Assembly: GCA_945952315.1 (NCBI GenBank)
Contig: CAMFIE010000016.1
Location: 1-64,000, forward strand
DNA from: an uncultured Rhizobium sp.
GTDB taxonomy: Bacteria > Pseudomonadota > Alphaproteobacteria > Rhizobiales > Rhizobiaceae
Direction of reading: 5' to 3'
DNA: 64,000 bases
Shown: positions 7,320-16,691 of the stretch, one piece after another
Position numbering within the stretch: position 1 is the stretch's first letter
Layout of the letters: each line of letters starts with the position of its first letter
Translations under genes and position numbers: made by a program
Notes under the pieces: model-generated
Databases searched by the model: none
The model's input: only the letters and a program-made list of their open reading frames with translations
What the model was told of the DNA's origin: nothing

Positions 7320-9518
7320 ATGCGCCTCTGCACTGACTTCAATGACAACTGGCTGTTTCAGGGCCGCGATACCGTGCGCCTGCCACACAACGCGGTGGAC
7401 CTGCCGTTTTCGTATTTCGACGAAAAGGCCTATCAGCGCCGCTTTACCTATCAAAAGACCTTTGCCGCCGATCCTGCTTGGGCCGGCCAAGAGGTGTTGT
7501 TGCGCTTTGATGCCGCAATGGCGAACGCGCGGGTGCTGTTGAATGGGGTGGAACTGATCACCCATGCCGATGGCTATACCCCGTTCGAGGCCCGACTGAC
7601 CGGGCAGGTGCTGGCCGGTGACAACACGGTGACGGTGGAAATCGACGGCAGCGAGAACCCCGAGATTCCGCCCTTTGGCGGCGTGATTGATTACCTGACC
7701 TATGCGGGCCTGTACCGTGAAGTCTGGCTGATCGTGAAGGCCCCGGTTTCCATTGGCCTGCACAAGATCGAAACCCCCTATGTGCTGGCGGCGCAGAAAT
7801 CGGTGACGGTGGATGTGGCGTTGGACAACCCGCAGGGGCTGCCCCTGTCGGGTTCCCTGACCGCGACCCTGCGCGATGCGGCAGGGCAGGATGTGGCCAG
7901 CACCCGTGCGACGGTGACGGGTGACGGGCTGCGGATTGAGTTGGCCGGACTGACAGGCATCGCGCTGTGGGATATTCAGAACCCCGCACTTTACCATCTG
8001 CATCTTGATCTTGAAACGCCCCACGGGCGCGATGCCACCGCGACCCGCTTTGGCTTTCGCCATGTGGCCTTTACCGCCGAAGGCTTTGCGCTGAACGGCA
8101 AGCCTTTGAAGCTGCGCGGGTTGAACCGGCATCAGTCGTTTCCTTATGTCGGCTATGCCCTGGGCCGTGCGGCGCAAGAACGCGATGCGGATATTCTGAA
8201 ATATGGTCTGCGGCTGAACACGGTGCGCACATCGCATTATCCGCAGTCCGGCTATTTTCTGGATCGGTGCGATGAAATTGGCCTGTTGGTTTTTGAGGAA
8301 ATTCCCGGCTGGCAGCACATCGGCGGTGAAAAGTGGAAGGCGGAATCGGTGGAAAACGTGCGCCGGATGATCCGGCGCGACTGGAACCATCCGTCGATTT
8401 TCATCTGGGGTGTGCGGATCAACGAGTCGCAGGATGATCACGATTTCTATGCTGAAACCAACCGGGTTGCGCGGGCGCTGGATGCGACGCGGCCGACGGG
8501 CGGCGTGCGCTACATCAGCGAAAGCGAGCTGCTGGAAGACGTCTATACGATGAATGATTTCATCCTTGGCAACGAAGAGCTGGGCGGAAACCGCCCGCGC
8601 ACGCCCTTGCGACCGCAGCAGGAAGTCACCGGGCTTGACCGCGTGGTGCCCTATATGATCACCGAATTCGGCGGCCATATGTACCCGACCAAAAGCCACG
8701 ATCAGGAACAGCGGCAGGCCGAGCATGTCTTGCGCCACCTTGAGGTGCTGAATGCGATGTACGGCGACCCGCAGATTGCCGGGGCCATCGGCTGGTGCGC
8801 CTTTGACTACAACACCCACAAGGACTTTGGCTCGGGGGACCGGCTGTGCCACCATGGTGTGATGGACATGTTCCGCGAGCCAAAGTTTGCGGCATCGGTC
8901 TATGCCAGCCAAGGCGATCCGGCCGAGGGCGTGGTGCTGACCCCTGTAACCTTCTGGGCGCGCGGTGAGCGCAACATCGGCGGGGTGCTGCCGCTGATCG
9001 TGCTGACCAACTGTGACGAGGTGGAGCTGCGCTATGGTCAGTTTGCCCCCAAACGCATCCCTGCCGCCCGCGACCGGTTCCCGCATCTGCCCTATGCGCC
9101 GGTGATCGTTGATTCGAGCAACTTCACCAAAGAAGAGCTGGGTCACTGGGGCATGACATGGGAACCGGTAACGATCACCGGCTATATCAATGGCAAGCCG
9201 GTGGCCGAGACGCAGTTCGTCTGCGATGCGGTGCCGACGACGCTGCAAGTGGTGGCCGATGCGACGCGGATCGGTCGCAACGATGCGGTGCGGGTGATGG
9301 TCCGGATGCTGGATCAGGCCGGGCACAAGCTGCCCTTCTATCCTGAACCGGTGACGATCGAGGTATCAGGCCCGGCCAGCCGTCTGGGTCCGGCTTGTGT
9401 GCCATTGCGGGCGGGGTCCACCGGGTTCTGGGTGCAGGCCACGGGCGCGGGGCCGATCGAGGTGAAGGTACATTGTGACCGTCTGGGTGTGACGTCCATC
9501 CACCTGACAGCCGAATAG
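7320..9518 (+). CDS. Glycoside hydrolase family 2 protein
   Basis: A 732-residue cytoplasmic enzyme with no signal peptide. The order is a sugar-binding jelly roll (about 1-150), an Ig-like domain (about 155-265), a TIM barrel (about 265-565) and a C-terminal beta domain. The likely acid/base is Glu369 in NESQDD and the nucleophile Glu449 in MITEFGGHM; LKLRGLNRHQ is the standard GH2 barrel entry. The NxK motif that binds the uronate carboxylate in beta-glucuronidases is not seen; instead GSGDRLCHHGVMDMF occupies that region, more like beta-galactosidase-type GH2 proteins. Substrate is therefore open: a beta-galactoside or other beta-glycoside brought in by the flanking transporter. Confidence 0.88.
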   Translation: MRLCTDFNDNWLFQGRDTVRLPHNAVDLPFSYFDEKAYQRRFTYQKTFAADPAWAGQEVLLRFDAAMANARVLLNGVELITHADGYTPFEARLTGQVLAGDNTVTVEIDGSENPEIPPFGGVIDYLTYAGLYREVWLIVKAPVSIGLHKIETPYVLAAQKSVTVDVALDNPQGLPLSGSLTATLRDAAGQDVASTRATVTGDGLRIELAGLTGIALWDIQNPALYHLHLDLETPHGRDATATRFGFRHVAFTAEGFALNGKPLKLRGLNRHQSFPYVGYALGRAAQERDADILKYGLRLNTVRTSHYPQSGYFLDRCDEIGLLVFEEIPGWQHIGGEKWKAESVENVRRMIRRDWNHPSIFIWGVRINESQDDHDFYAETNRVARALDATRPTGGVRYISESELLEDVYTMNDFILGNEELGGNRPRTPLRPQQEVTGLDRVVPYMITEFGGHMYPTKSHDQEQRQAEHVLRHLEVLNAMYGDPQIAGAIGWCAFDYNTHKDFGSGDRLCHHGVMDMFREPKFAASVYASQGDPAEGVVLTPVTFWARGERNIGGVLPLIVLTNCDEVELRYGQFAPKRIPAARDRFPHLPYAPVIVDSSNFTKEELGHWGMTWEPVTITGYINGKPVAETQFVCDAVPTTLQVVADATRIGRNDAVRVMVRMLDQAGHKLPFYPEPVTIEVSGPASRLGPACVPLRAGSTGFWVQATGAGPIEVKVHCDRLGVTSIHLTAE

Positions 9519-9528
9519 GGGGCATCGG

Positions 9529-10596
9529 ATGACCGGGTTGAAACTGCGTGGGGTGCGGAAGTCTTACAACGCTGTCGAGGTGATCAAGGGCGTTGACCTG
9601 GACATAGCACCCGGAGAATTCGTGGTCTTTGTCGGGCCTTCGGGTTGCGGCAAATCAACGTTGCTGCGGATGATTGCCGGGCTGGAAGAAATCAGCGGTG
9701 GCGATCTGTTCATCGGTGACAAACGGATGAATGACGTGGACCCCGCGCAGCGTGGCATTGCCATGGTGTTCCAAAGCTATGCGCTTTACCCGCATATGAC
9801 GGTGCGCGAAAACATGGGGTTTGCGCTGCGCTTTGCCAAAAAGCCAAAGGATGAAATCGCGCAGGCGGTGAACGAGGCGGCGCGGATTCTGGAATTGGGG
9901 CCGCTGCTGGACCGCCGCCCCAAGGATCTGTCTGGCGGACAACGCCAGCGTGTGGCCATTGGCCGCGCGTTTGTGCGTCATCCCGATGTGTTCCTGTTCG
10001 ATGAACCCCTGTCCAATCTGGACGCCGAATTGCGCGTCCATATGCGGATCGAAGTGGCGCGGCTGCACAAGGAGCTGGCCACGACCATCATCTATGTGAC
10101 CCATGATCAGGTCGAGGCGATGACACTGGCCGACAAGATCGTGGTGATGCGGGCGGGTGTGGTTGAACAGGTCGGCTCGCCTTTGGCGCTGTATGATGAT
10201 CCCGACAACCTGTTTGTGGCGGGCTTTATCGGCAGCCCGAAGATGAACTTTCTGGCTGGTGTGGTCGAGCAGGACACGGTGCGTCTGCCCGAGTTTGGCA
10301 ACCAGTCGATCCCTTTGGGTCACCTGACCCACCCACCGGCGCAGGGCAGCGAGGTGACAGTGGGCATCCGACCTGAAAGCTTCAAACGAGGCGGCGATGC
10401 CGGGTTGGAACTGACCATCGAGATTGTCGAACATCTGGGCAATGAAAGCTTTGCCTATGCGCGCCAATCCGGTGGCCAGATGCTGACGCTTGCGACCGAG
10501 AACGGCCGCAGCCTGCAGCCCGGTCAACGGATCGCCGCGCGGTTCAACCCCGCGCAGATCATGGTTTTTGACAAGTCGGGTCAGCGTATCCGCTAG
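9529..10596 (+). CDS. UgpC/MalK-type sugar ABC ATPase
   Basis: The 355-residue ATPase has Walker A GPSGCGKST (about 38-46), signature LSGGQRQRVAIGRAF (about 134), Walker B VFLFDEPLSNLDAE and the H-loop VTHDQ. A C-terminal OB-like (TOBE) domain from about residue 235 contains VTVGIRPESFK. This is the CUT1 layout in which one ATPase serves two permeases. It starts 10 bp after the hydrolase and ends the operon; the IS481 remnant begins two bases after its stop, but the gene itself is complete. Confidence 0.93.
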   Translation: MTGLKLRGVRKSYNAVEVIKGVDLDIAPGEFVVFVGPSGCGKSTLLRMIAGLEEISGGDLFIGDKRMNDVDPAQRGIAMVFQSYALYPHMTVRENMGFALRFAKKPKDEIAQAVNEAARILELGPLLDRRPKDLSGGQRQRVAIGRAFVRHPDVFLFDEPLSNLDAELRVHMRIEVARLHKELATTIIYVTHDQVEAMTLADKIVVMRAGVVEQVGSPLALYDDPDNLFVAGFIGSPKMNFLAGVVEQDTVRLPEFGNQSIPLGHLTHPPAQGSEVTVGIRPESFKRGGDAGLELTIEIVEHLGNESFAYARQSGGQMLTLATENGRSLQPGQRIAARFNPAQIMVFDKSGQRIR

Positions 10597-10597
10597 G

Positions 10598-11393
10598 TGT
10601 GAGTTCTCAGGAGGTTGTTCACCCGAAGCGGGGTTAGGCTGCAATCGCCAAACTCCAGCCGAGGACTCCGCAGGATGAACAACCCACACAAAGGTGCCCG
10701 TCTTACCGTCTACAGTCGAGAGCAGATCGTCGCCCGTATTCAGGCTGGCACGAAGAGCGCCGAGGTGGCCGCCGCCTTCGGTGTTTCCCTCCGCACGGTG
10801 CGCAAGTGGCTGGCGCGGTTCCGTGCGGGCGGGCAAGCGGCGCTCTCCAACCGCGCAAGCGCGCCCGCCCGCGTGGCGCGACGCCTGCCGGATCGCCTGG
10901 TCGCGCTGGCCCTGCACCTGCGGCTGGCAGGGGCGGAGATCGCGCGCAAGCTGGGCCTTGCCCGCTCGACCGTGGCGCGCTGGCTGGCGCGGGCGGGGAT
11001 GGGGCGGCTGGCCCGGCTCGACCCGCCCGAACCCGTGCGGCGCTACCAGCGCGCCCGGCCGGGCGAACTCATCCATCTGGACATCAAGAAACTGGGCCGC
11101 TTCGACCGGCACGGCCACCGCGTCACCGGAACGCGGAGGGGCTGCCGCAACCGTGGCGCGGGCTGGGATTTCGTCCATGTCGCGGTCGATGACACGACGC
11201 GGCTGGCCTATGTCGAGGTGCTGGGCGACGAGCGCCGCGACACCACCACCGCTTTCCTGCTGCGCGCCCTGCGCTGGTTCCGTGCGCGTGGCATCCGCGC
11301 CGAGCGCGTGATGACCGACAACGTCGGCCTATCGTTCCCGCCGCTTTGCCAAGGCGCTGCGGCTTCTGGGCATCCGCCACATCTTCACCAGAC
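10598..11393 (+). mobile_element. Decayed IS481-family element, 3' end lost
   Basis: A TGTGAGTTCTCAGG end directly follows the ATPase stop codon. About 75 bp later comes a transposase gene of the IS481 family. The right end is missing because the sequence is cut at 11394 by the TGTCCG end of another element. The element is fixed in place, since its transposase is broken. Confidence 0.65.
10675..11393 (+). pseudogene. IS481-family transposase, frameshifted and truncated
   Basis: From MNNPHKGARLTVYSREQIVARI the frame reads through two helix-turn-helix segments (EVAAAFGVSLRTVRKWLARF and EIARKLGLARSTVARWLARAG) into the DDE core. HLDIKKLGRF supplies the first Asp and RVMTDN the second. Directly after MTDN two bases are missing: the expected SAYRSRRFAKALRLLGIRHIFTRP continues in another frame. 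The gene then ends at the next element, so the catalytic Glu and the last 100 or so residues are gone. It cannot transpose on its own. Confidence 0.85.
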
Positions 11394-11608
11394 CCTGTCC
11401 GTCGTCGAATGATTTGAGACTTTTTGGGCTTTAGAAGAATGGTGCTTGCGCGTCGCGCGGCGGATGTCCTTGATCGTCTTCTCTGCCGCAGATGTCTGCG
11501 GCCCGGATTTCTGTCTCATCTTCGCTTCCTTCGATAGAGCTACGATGAGCCGAAAATCCTCTCTTCTCAATTAAGCCAATTCTGTCTCGGGGGCGCTGAT
11601 GTCGGACA
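11394..11608 (-). mobile_element. 215-bp internally deleted IS3-like element
   Basis: On the minus strand the unit starts TGTCCGACATCAGCGCCCCC at 11608 and its other end, read inward on the plus strand, starts TGTCCGTCGTCGAATG at 11394. The short TGTCCG inverted repeats and TG...CA ends suit the IS3 family. Between them lie only the leader, about 28 codons of OrfA and a short 3' end, so nearly the whole transposase is deleted, giving a MITE-like unit. It sits between the broken IS481 transposase and a broken aspA. I see no target duplication, which suggests later deletion at one side. Confidence 0.65.
11436..11519 (-). pseudogene. IS3-family OrfA, N-terminal 28 codons
   Basis: [20 protein letters not shown] then RATRKHHS matches the start of a common rhizobial IS3-type OrfA, just before its helix-turn-helix. 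The frame then jumps to the far end of the element and runs on to a stop at 11385. No DNA-binding or catalytic part remains. Confidence 0.65.
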
Positions 11609-12768
11609 GCAGCATCTCTTCTTGAGGCTTCGCCGCCTGACAGCCGCATTGACTGGAGAATATTCAGAACGATGACGGGTTCCATGGCGTTGAGCTGTAG
11701 CTGACCAGCGCTCGCCGCAAGCGTCACCACCAAGTCGTTTCCAATCACTTGAAATCCGATTTGATTCATCATCTCAGGTATGACGGGATTGACCTTGCCG
11801 GGCATGATCGAAGATCCGGCCTACATTGCAGGAAGTGATATTTCACCAAGCCCTGCTCTCGGGCCACTCGCCAGCAGTCGCAGATCGTTACATAGCTTCG
11901 ACAACTTCACCGAAATCCGCTTTAGCACTCCGGAAACCGAAACGAAGGCGCCGGTATCTGATGTGGCCTCGATCAAATTCCGGGCGGGCCTGATACTCAC
12001 GCCGGAGATGTCGGAGAGGTGCCTGCAAGCAATATCGGAGAAGCCTACCGGAGCGTTCAATCCGGTGCCGATCGCGGTGCCCCCGAGGTTCACCTCTGTC
12101 ATTAGATTAGTTGATTGATGCAGCTGGAGGATGTCCTCGTCGATCGTTTCCGCAAAAGCGTCAAACTCCTGTCCCAGAGTCATGGGTACCGCATCTTGCA
12201 GCTGCGTCCTTGCAACCTTCACAACGTCGGCGAAGGACACGCCTTTCCGCCTCAGCTCGGCGACGAGCGAGCGCTGTGCGGCCATAACCCTTTCGCACCC
12301 GCTTACAACCGCAAGGCGGATAGCGGTAGGATAGACGTCGTTCGTCGACTGTGAAAGATTGACATGATCGTTCGGGTGAATCCTGGAATAGGTGCCCGGA
12401 CTGAAGCCAAGATCCAGAAGGGCCAGGTTGGCAATGACTTCGTTAACGTTCATGTTGGTCGACGTTCCGGCCCCGCCCTGCATCATGTCCACCGGGAAGT
12501 GAGGCCTGAGAATATCGCCCTCGATAAGCCTCTCGCATGCCCTGTCGATTGCAGCGCCTAATTCGGCATCCAGCAGTCCAAGCTCAACGTTTGACCGAGC
12601 GGCGGCCTGCTTTACCATTGCGAGCGATACGACGAATTCCGGAAAGTCATGGAGCTGCAGCTGCGACACGTCAAAATTGACTGCCGCCCTCATTGTGTGG
12701 ATGCCGAAAAGGGCGTCTGCGGGAACGGCGAGGTCGCCAAGCTGATCGTGTTCGGTCCGTGTGTGCAC
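11609..12768 (-). pseudogene. aspA: Aspartate ammonia-lyase, nonsense mutation and lost C-terminus
   Basis: The frame opens with a GTG (HTRTEHDQLGDLAVPADALFGIHT, a typical AspA start; a TTG five codons earlier is possible). It has TNMNVNEVIAN, IHPNDHVNLSQSTND and TQLQDAVPMTLGQEF. At 11821-11823 a TAG replaces the Gln codon in [17 protein letters not shown]; the same frame continues afterwards with [20 protein letters not shown], the family signature loop, so this is a point mutation. Homology then fades about 30 bp before the IS at 11608, losing roughly the last 70 residues. The enzyme would turn aspartate, the end product of ectoine breakdown, into fumarate. Confidence 0.85.
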
Positions 12769-12850
12769 TCGCGCATTCCCCAAGCATGTCCGCAGCCCAT
12801 AGAGGCGACTAGTACGCCGCCTCCCGTTGTTCAGAGCGCTAGAAGAGGTG

Positions 12851-14260
12851 TCATCCCCGGTTTATGCAGACGACTTTGGGCTGGGTCATTTCCTCGAAGG
12901 CGAAGCGAACGCCTTCGCGTCCCATGCTGCCATACTTGGACCCGCCGAAGGGCATGGCATCGAAGCGGTAGTCGGAAGAATCATTGATCATTACGCCACC
13001 GGCATCGATCCTACGGGCAGCTTCCACAGCTAGGTTCAAGTCGTTGGTGAAGATACCCGCATGCAGGCTGTAGTCAGTGTCATTGGCAAGATCGATAGCA
13101 TCTTCGAACGACATGAATGGGACCAGCATTACCACCGGTGCAAAAGCTTCTTCCTTCCACAGCCGGCATCCGAAGGCCCGGCCCTCTAGCACTGTGGGGC
13201 GATAGAGGGAACCTTCGCGACGATGACCGCAAAGCAGCGTCGCGCCGTTCGCGATGGCATCCTCAACCACCGCCTCGATATGCAGCGCGGCTTTCGTAGA
13301 TATCATCGGTCCGACGTCGGTATCTTCAAGGAGAGGATCCCCAGATTTCAATGCCAGAGTCTGCGCGACGAACTCGCTACGGAAGCGCTCGTAGATCGAC
13401 TGGTGGACCAGAATACGCTGGGCGCCGATACAGTTCTGACCGGCGGCCCAGAAGGCGCCGGATACGCAGCTTTCCACGGTCTTGTGGAAGTCGCAGTCGG
13501 GCATGACGATAACAGGCGCGTTGCCGCCGAGTTCCATCGCCACCTTCTTCAATCCGGCGATACGCGTGATCGCTTCGCCAGTCGCGAAACCGCCGGTGAA
13601 GGAAACCATGCGAACGTCCCGCGCGGCGACCAGGGCTCTGCTCAGATCCGCGTTGCCGGCCGCCAGGATGATTACGTCCTCCGGCAGTCCCGCCTTCACG
13701 AATGCGGAGACAAGGTTGGCGGCAGACAGGGGCGTCAGCTCCGACGGCTTCAACAGCACGGCGTTTCCACCGGCGATCGCAGGTCCGAGCTTGTGAGCGA
13801 CCAGATTAAGTGGGTCGTTGTAAGGAGTAATGGCAGTGATGATGCCGAGGGGCTCTCGTGTGAACCAGCCCTGCCGGATTTCGGATCCGGCATAGGCATC
13901 GAACGGCACCACCTCTCCGGCATTTCGCTTGGCTTCTTCCGCAGAAAGTTTCAGGGTGTTGACGCAGCGCGAAACTTCCTTGCGCGCCTGTCTGATCGTC
14001 TTGCCCGCCTCCAGCACGATGGTACGCGCGAATGCGCCAGACTGCTCCTGAACGATGGCGGCCGCCTTCTCGAGAATGTCCGCCCGCTGGTGGCGCGGCA
14101 TAGCGCGGGATCTGGCTGCACCCCGACGGGCACGATCCACGAGGGCGGCGACTTGCTGGGCCTCAGTAGCAGCGATGCTGCCCACGTGGGATCCGTCGTA
14201 CGGATTGAATACCTTTATCTCGTCTTGAATGGCGGACACGCGAAGTTCTGCAGCGGCCAT
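12851..14260 (-). CDS. doeC: Aldehyde dehydrogenase, DoeC-like (aspartate semialdehyde)
   Basis: The 469-residue NAD(P)-dependent aldehyde dehydrogenase has the cofactor segment [31 protein letters not shown], the general base Glu in [10 protein letters not shown] (about 244) and the nucleophile Cys in GQNCIGAQR (about 278). The start follows a strong GGAGGGAGC site. Next to a diaminobutyrate-type transaminase and within an ectoine cluster, the likely reaction is oxidation of aspartate semialdehyde to L-aspartate, as assigned to DoeC. From sequence alone, succinate or other semialdehydes would fit equally well. It lies 116 bp from the transaminase gene and reads towards aspA. Confidence 0.75.
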   Translation of the reverse strand: MAAAELRVSAIQDEIKVFNPYDGSHVGSIAATEAQQVAALVDRARRGAARSRAMPRHQRADILEKAAAIVQEQSGAFARTIVLEAGKTIRQARKEVSRCVNTLKLSAEEAKRNAGEVVPFDAYAGSEIRQGWFTREPLGIITAITPYNDPLNLVAHKLGPAIAGGNAVLLKPSELTPLSAANLVSAFVKAGLPEDVIILAAGNADLSRALVAARDVRMVSFTGGFATGEAITRIAGLKKVAMELGGNAPVIVMPDCDFHKTVESCVSGAFWAAGQNCIGAQRILVHQSIYERFRSEFVAQTLALKSGDPLLEDTDVGPMISTKAALHIEAVVEDAIANGATLLCGHRREGSLYRPTVLEGRAFGCRLWKEEAFAPVVMLVPFMSFEDAIDLANDTDYSLHAGIFTNDLNLAVEAARRIDAGGVMINDSSDYRFDAMPFGGSKYGSMGREGVRFAFEEMTQPKVVCINRG

Positions 14261-14376
14261 GGGCAGCTCCCTCCCTGACAGATTCTGTTGAGGTGTGACA
14301 CCGCACTCCGACAGGAACGCGGCAACGGCCTCCGTGAAGGCCGGGCGGGCGGCCGAAAGGACCGCCCGCAGATCGA

Positions 14377-15780
14377 TCAGATCTTGTGGCCTTCGGCCAC
14401 CAGTTCGTCCATTACGCTTCGTACGGCGCTTTCCGCTATAGCGACTATCTCTTCGATTTCCGACTTCGTGACGACAAGAGGAGGAGCGAAGCCCAAGATA
14501 TCGCCGTGCGGCATGGCCCGCGCGATCAGTCCTCGTTCTCGAGCAGCCTTTGAGACTCTCGCGCCTACCTTGAGCGACGCATCGAAGCGCTTCTTGTTTT
14601 CACGGTCTCCGACGAACTCTATAGCTCCCATAAGGCCGACGCCGCGTACTTCGCCGACTATCGGCAGCTGGGCAAACTTCTCCTTGATCTGTGCCTGGAA
14701 GAATGCGCCAACGTCCCTCGCATTGCCCGGCAGATCTTCCTTCTCGACGAGATCAAGGACGGCATTCGCGGCGGCGGCTCCGATCGGATGTCCGGAATAG
14801 GTGTAGCCATGCGAGAAAGCACCGACCCTGTCCGCTCCATCTTCGAGAACCTGATACACCTTTTCGCCGACGATGGACGCCGAGAGCGGAAAATAGGCCG
14901 AGGTCAAGCCCTTGGCGATGGTGATCAGATCCGGTTCGATCCCATAATGCTGGGAGCCGAACATGGATCCGGTCCTGCCGAACCCGGTAATGACTTCGTC
15001 TGCAATAAGCAGCACGTCATACTTTTTCAGGACAGCCTGAATCGCCGCCCAGTATCCCTCAGGCGGAGGCGTGATGCCGCCCGTGCCAAGTACCGGTTCC
15101 GCTATGAAGCCACCGACGTTGTCCGGGCCGAGCGTTTCGATGAGCTGGTCAAGTTCGGCAGCGCGTCGAGCCGAAAATTCTGCTTCGGTCTCGCCCGGAT
15201 TTGCTCCCCAGTAATGGTGCGGGACACCGGTATGAACAACCTGCGGCAGCGGCAAGTCCATGTGGTCATGGTAGAAGCTCATGCCGGTCATTGAACCGGA
15301 GATGACACTGCAGCCATGATAGCCCCGCTCGCGGGAGATGATCTTCTTCTTGGAAGGCTTACCCCTGAGATTGTTGTAATACCAGACCAGCTTGGCGTTA
15401 GTCTCATTGGCGTCGGAGCCGGACATGCCGTAGAAGACCTTGCTCATCCTACCGGGCGCCATGCGAACGAGACGGTCCGAGAGGATCGCAAGCTCGTCGG
15501 TCGTATGAGCAGCGTAGGAATGGTAGTAGGCAAGCCGATAGGCCTGTCGCGAGATTGCATCGGCGATCTCGGTGCGGCCATAGCCGACGTTCACGCAGTA
15601 GAGGCCGGCAAAGCCGTCGATCAGTTGATTGCCGTGGGCGTCCTGGATCCGTATCCCCTTCCCCGTTTCGACGATCGTCGGATCGCCAAGCTTTCCGGAT
15701 GCGAAATCCTTCAGCTGGGTGAACGGATGAAGCACCGAGCCGCGGTCCTTCTCGCTGATATCCTTGATATTGATCGTCAC
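14377..15780 (-). CDS. doeD: Class III transaminase, DoeD-like (diaminobutyrate)
   Basis: The 467-residue PLP-dependent aminotransferase uses a GTG start at 15780, preceded by AAGGAG eight bases upstream; earlier in-frame starts lack a good site. Family signs are [35 protein letters not shown], the cofactor Asp in [15 protein letters not shown] and the Schiff-base Lys in [15 protein letters not shown]. Relatives act on omega-amino groups with pyruvate or 2-oxoglutarate. The neighbours point to conversion of L-2,4-diaminobutyrate to aspartate semialdehyde, the DoeD step. A divergent Lrp/AsnC regulator is encoded 156 bp away and probably controls it. Confidence 0.78.
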   Translation of the reverse strand: MTINIKDISEKDRGSVLHPFTQLKDFASGKLGDPTIVETGKGIRIQDAHGNQLIDGFAGLYCVNVGYGRTEIADAISRQAYRLAYYHSYAAHTTDELAILSDRLVRMAPGRMSKVFYGMSGSDANETNAKLVWYYNNLRGKPSKKKIISRERGYHGCSVISGSMTGMSFYHDHMDLPLPQVVHTGVPHHYWGANPGETEAEFSARRAAELDQLIETLGPDNVGGFIAEPVLGTGGITPPPEGYWAAIQAVLKKYDVLLIADEVITGFGRTGSMFGSQHYGIEPDLITIAKGLTSAYFPLSASIVGEKVYQVLEDGADRVGAFSHGYTYSGHPIGAAAANAVLDLVEKEDLPGNARDVGAFFQAQIKEKFAQLPIVGEVRGVGLMGAIEFVGDRENKKRFDASLKVGARVSKAARERGLIARAMPHGDILGFAPPLVVTKSEIEEIVAIAESAVRSVMDELVAEGHKI

Positions 15781-15936
15781 GGTGAGGCTCCTTCGGTTTG
15801 ATTTCCTGTTGCACGCGGCCGGGCACCACGCCATCTCGCGAACATTTTGCATTCTCGGGGGCGCCCTTTTCTTGCGACATCAGGTGATTTGATGCATGTT
15901 TTCGGCCAATTTAAACATTAACTGCGGTATTCCGGC

Positions 15937-16404
15937 ATGACTGACCTTGATCGCATTGATCTGGCCCTTCTTGAAGCGGTCCAGAAGAACAACCGTCTCA
16001 CGGCTGACGAACTTGCCGAAATCGTTAATCTATCCCCCACCGCATGCCAGCGGCGCCTGAAGCGGCTCCGTGCAGATGGTGTGATCGAAGCAGACGTGGC
16101 AATCGTCTCACCCAAAGCGGTTGGCCGCTACATCACGATGATCGTACTCGTTTCCCTAGAGCGAGAGCGTGCGGACATTGTCGACCGATTCAAGACCGCC
16201 ATAAGGAACACGCGTGAGGTGATGATCGGCTATTACGTGACCGGGGACGCCGACTTCATCCTCGTGATAACCGCGAAGGACATGGAGGACTATGAACAGT
16301 TCACCAGGCGTTTCTTTTACGAGAACCACGACATCAAGGGCTTCAAGACGATGGTTGTCATGGATCGCGTAAAAGCGAGCTTCGCCTTCCCCCTACAGGA
16401 GTGA
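15937..16404 (+). CDS. Lrp/AsnC-family regulator (DoeX-like)
   Basis: This 155-residue protein has an N-terminal AsnC helix-turn-helix (DRIDLALLEAVQKNNRLTADELAEIVNLSPTACQRRLKRL). The C-terminal RAM ligand-binding domain includes EVMIGYYVTGDADFILVITAKDMEDYEQF. It is transcribed away from the transaminase gene, and the shared 156-bp gap is the natural binding region. An AsnC/Lrp protein (DoeX) accompanies doeAB in Halomonas, so an ectoine-linked role is reasonable, with diaminobutyrate or aspartate as possible effectors; that part is inference. Confidence 0.82.
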   Translation: MTDLDRIDLALLEAVQKNNRLTADELAEIVNLSPTACQRRLKRLRADGVIEADVAIVSPKAVGRYITMIVLVSLERERADIVDRFKTAIRNTREVMIGYYVTGDADFILVITAKDMEDYEQFTRRFFYENHDIKGFKTMVVMDRVKASFAFPLQE

Positions 16405-16691
16405 CGGATCGACCCGACATTTGGGTTTCGCGTCGGCCGTACACTTACTCCGCACATATGCGACGTCAATTCTCAGTCGATTGATGCAATTCAATAGCCG
16501 CAAGACTTGGATGCACAACGATAACATGGGAGCGGTCGAGCAATGTGCCTAATCATGCACCGCAAAATGTTATAAAATTGCACATATAGCCAACAAAGCT
16601 GCTCTTTTCGCCAAGCAGTCTGTTTCCCTAATATTGTTTGCGAGCGGATGCTCGTGCTCGGGGTGGGAGCCTCGTTCAGAAAAAGGGGAAC

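Noticed and set aside
7170-9326. 718-codon open frame on the minus strand opposite the GH2 gene
   Set aside because: Same reason: GH2 catalytic motifs are on the plus strand, and the antisense product has no family features.
7320-9518. Naming the GH2 gene uidA (beta-glucuronidase)
   Set aside because: The uronate-binding NxK motif is not found and the closing barrel motif is more like beta-galactosidase-type proteins.
16405-16691. Riboswitch or small RNA before the LivJ-type gene
   Set aside because: The 287 bp are AT-rich, but I found no conserved aptamer core or strong stem followed by a T-run.
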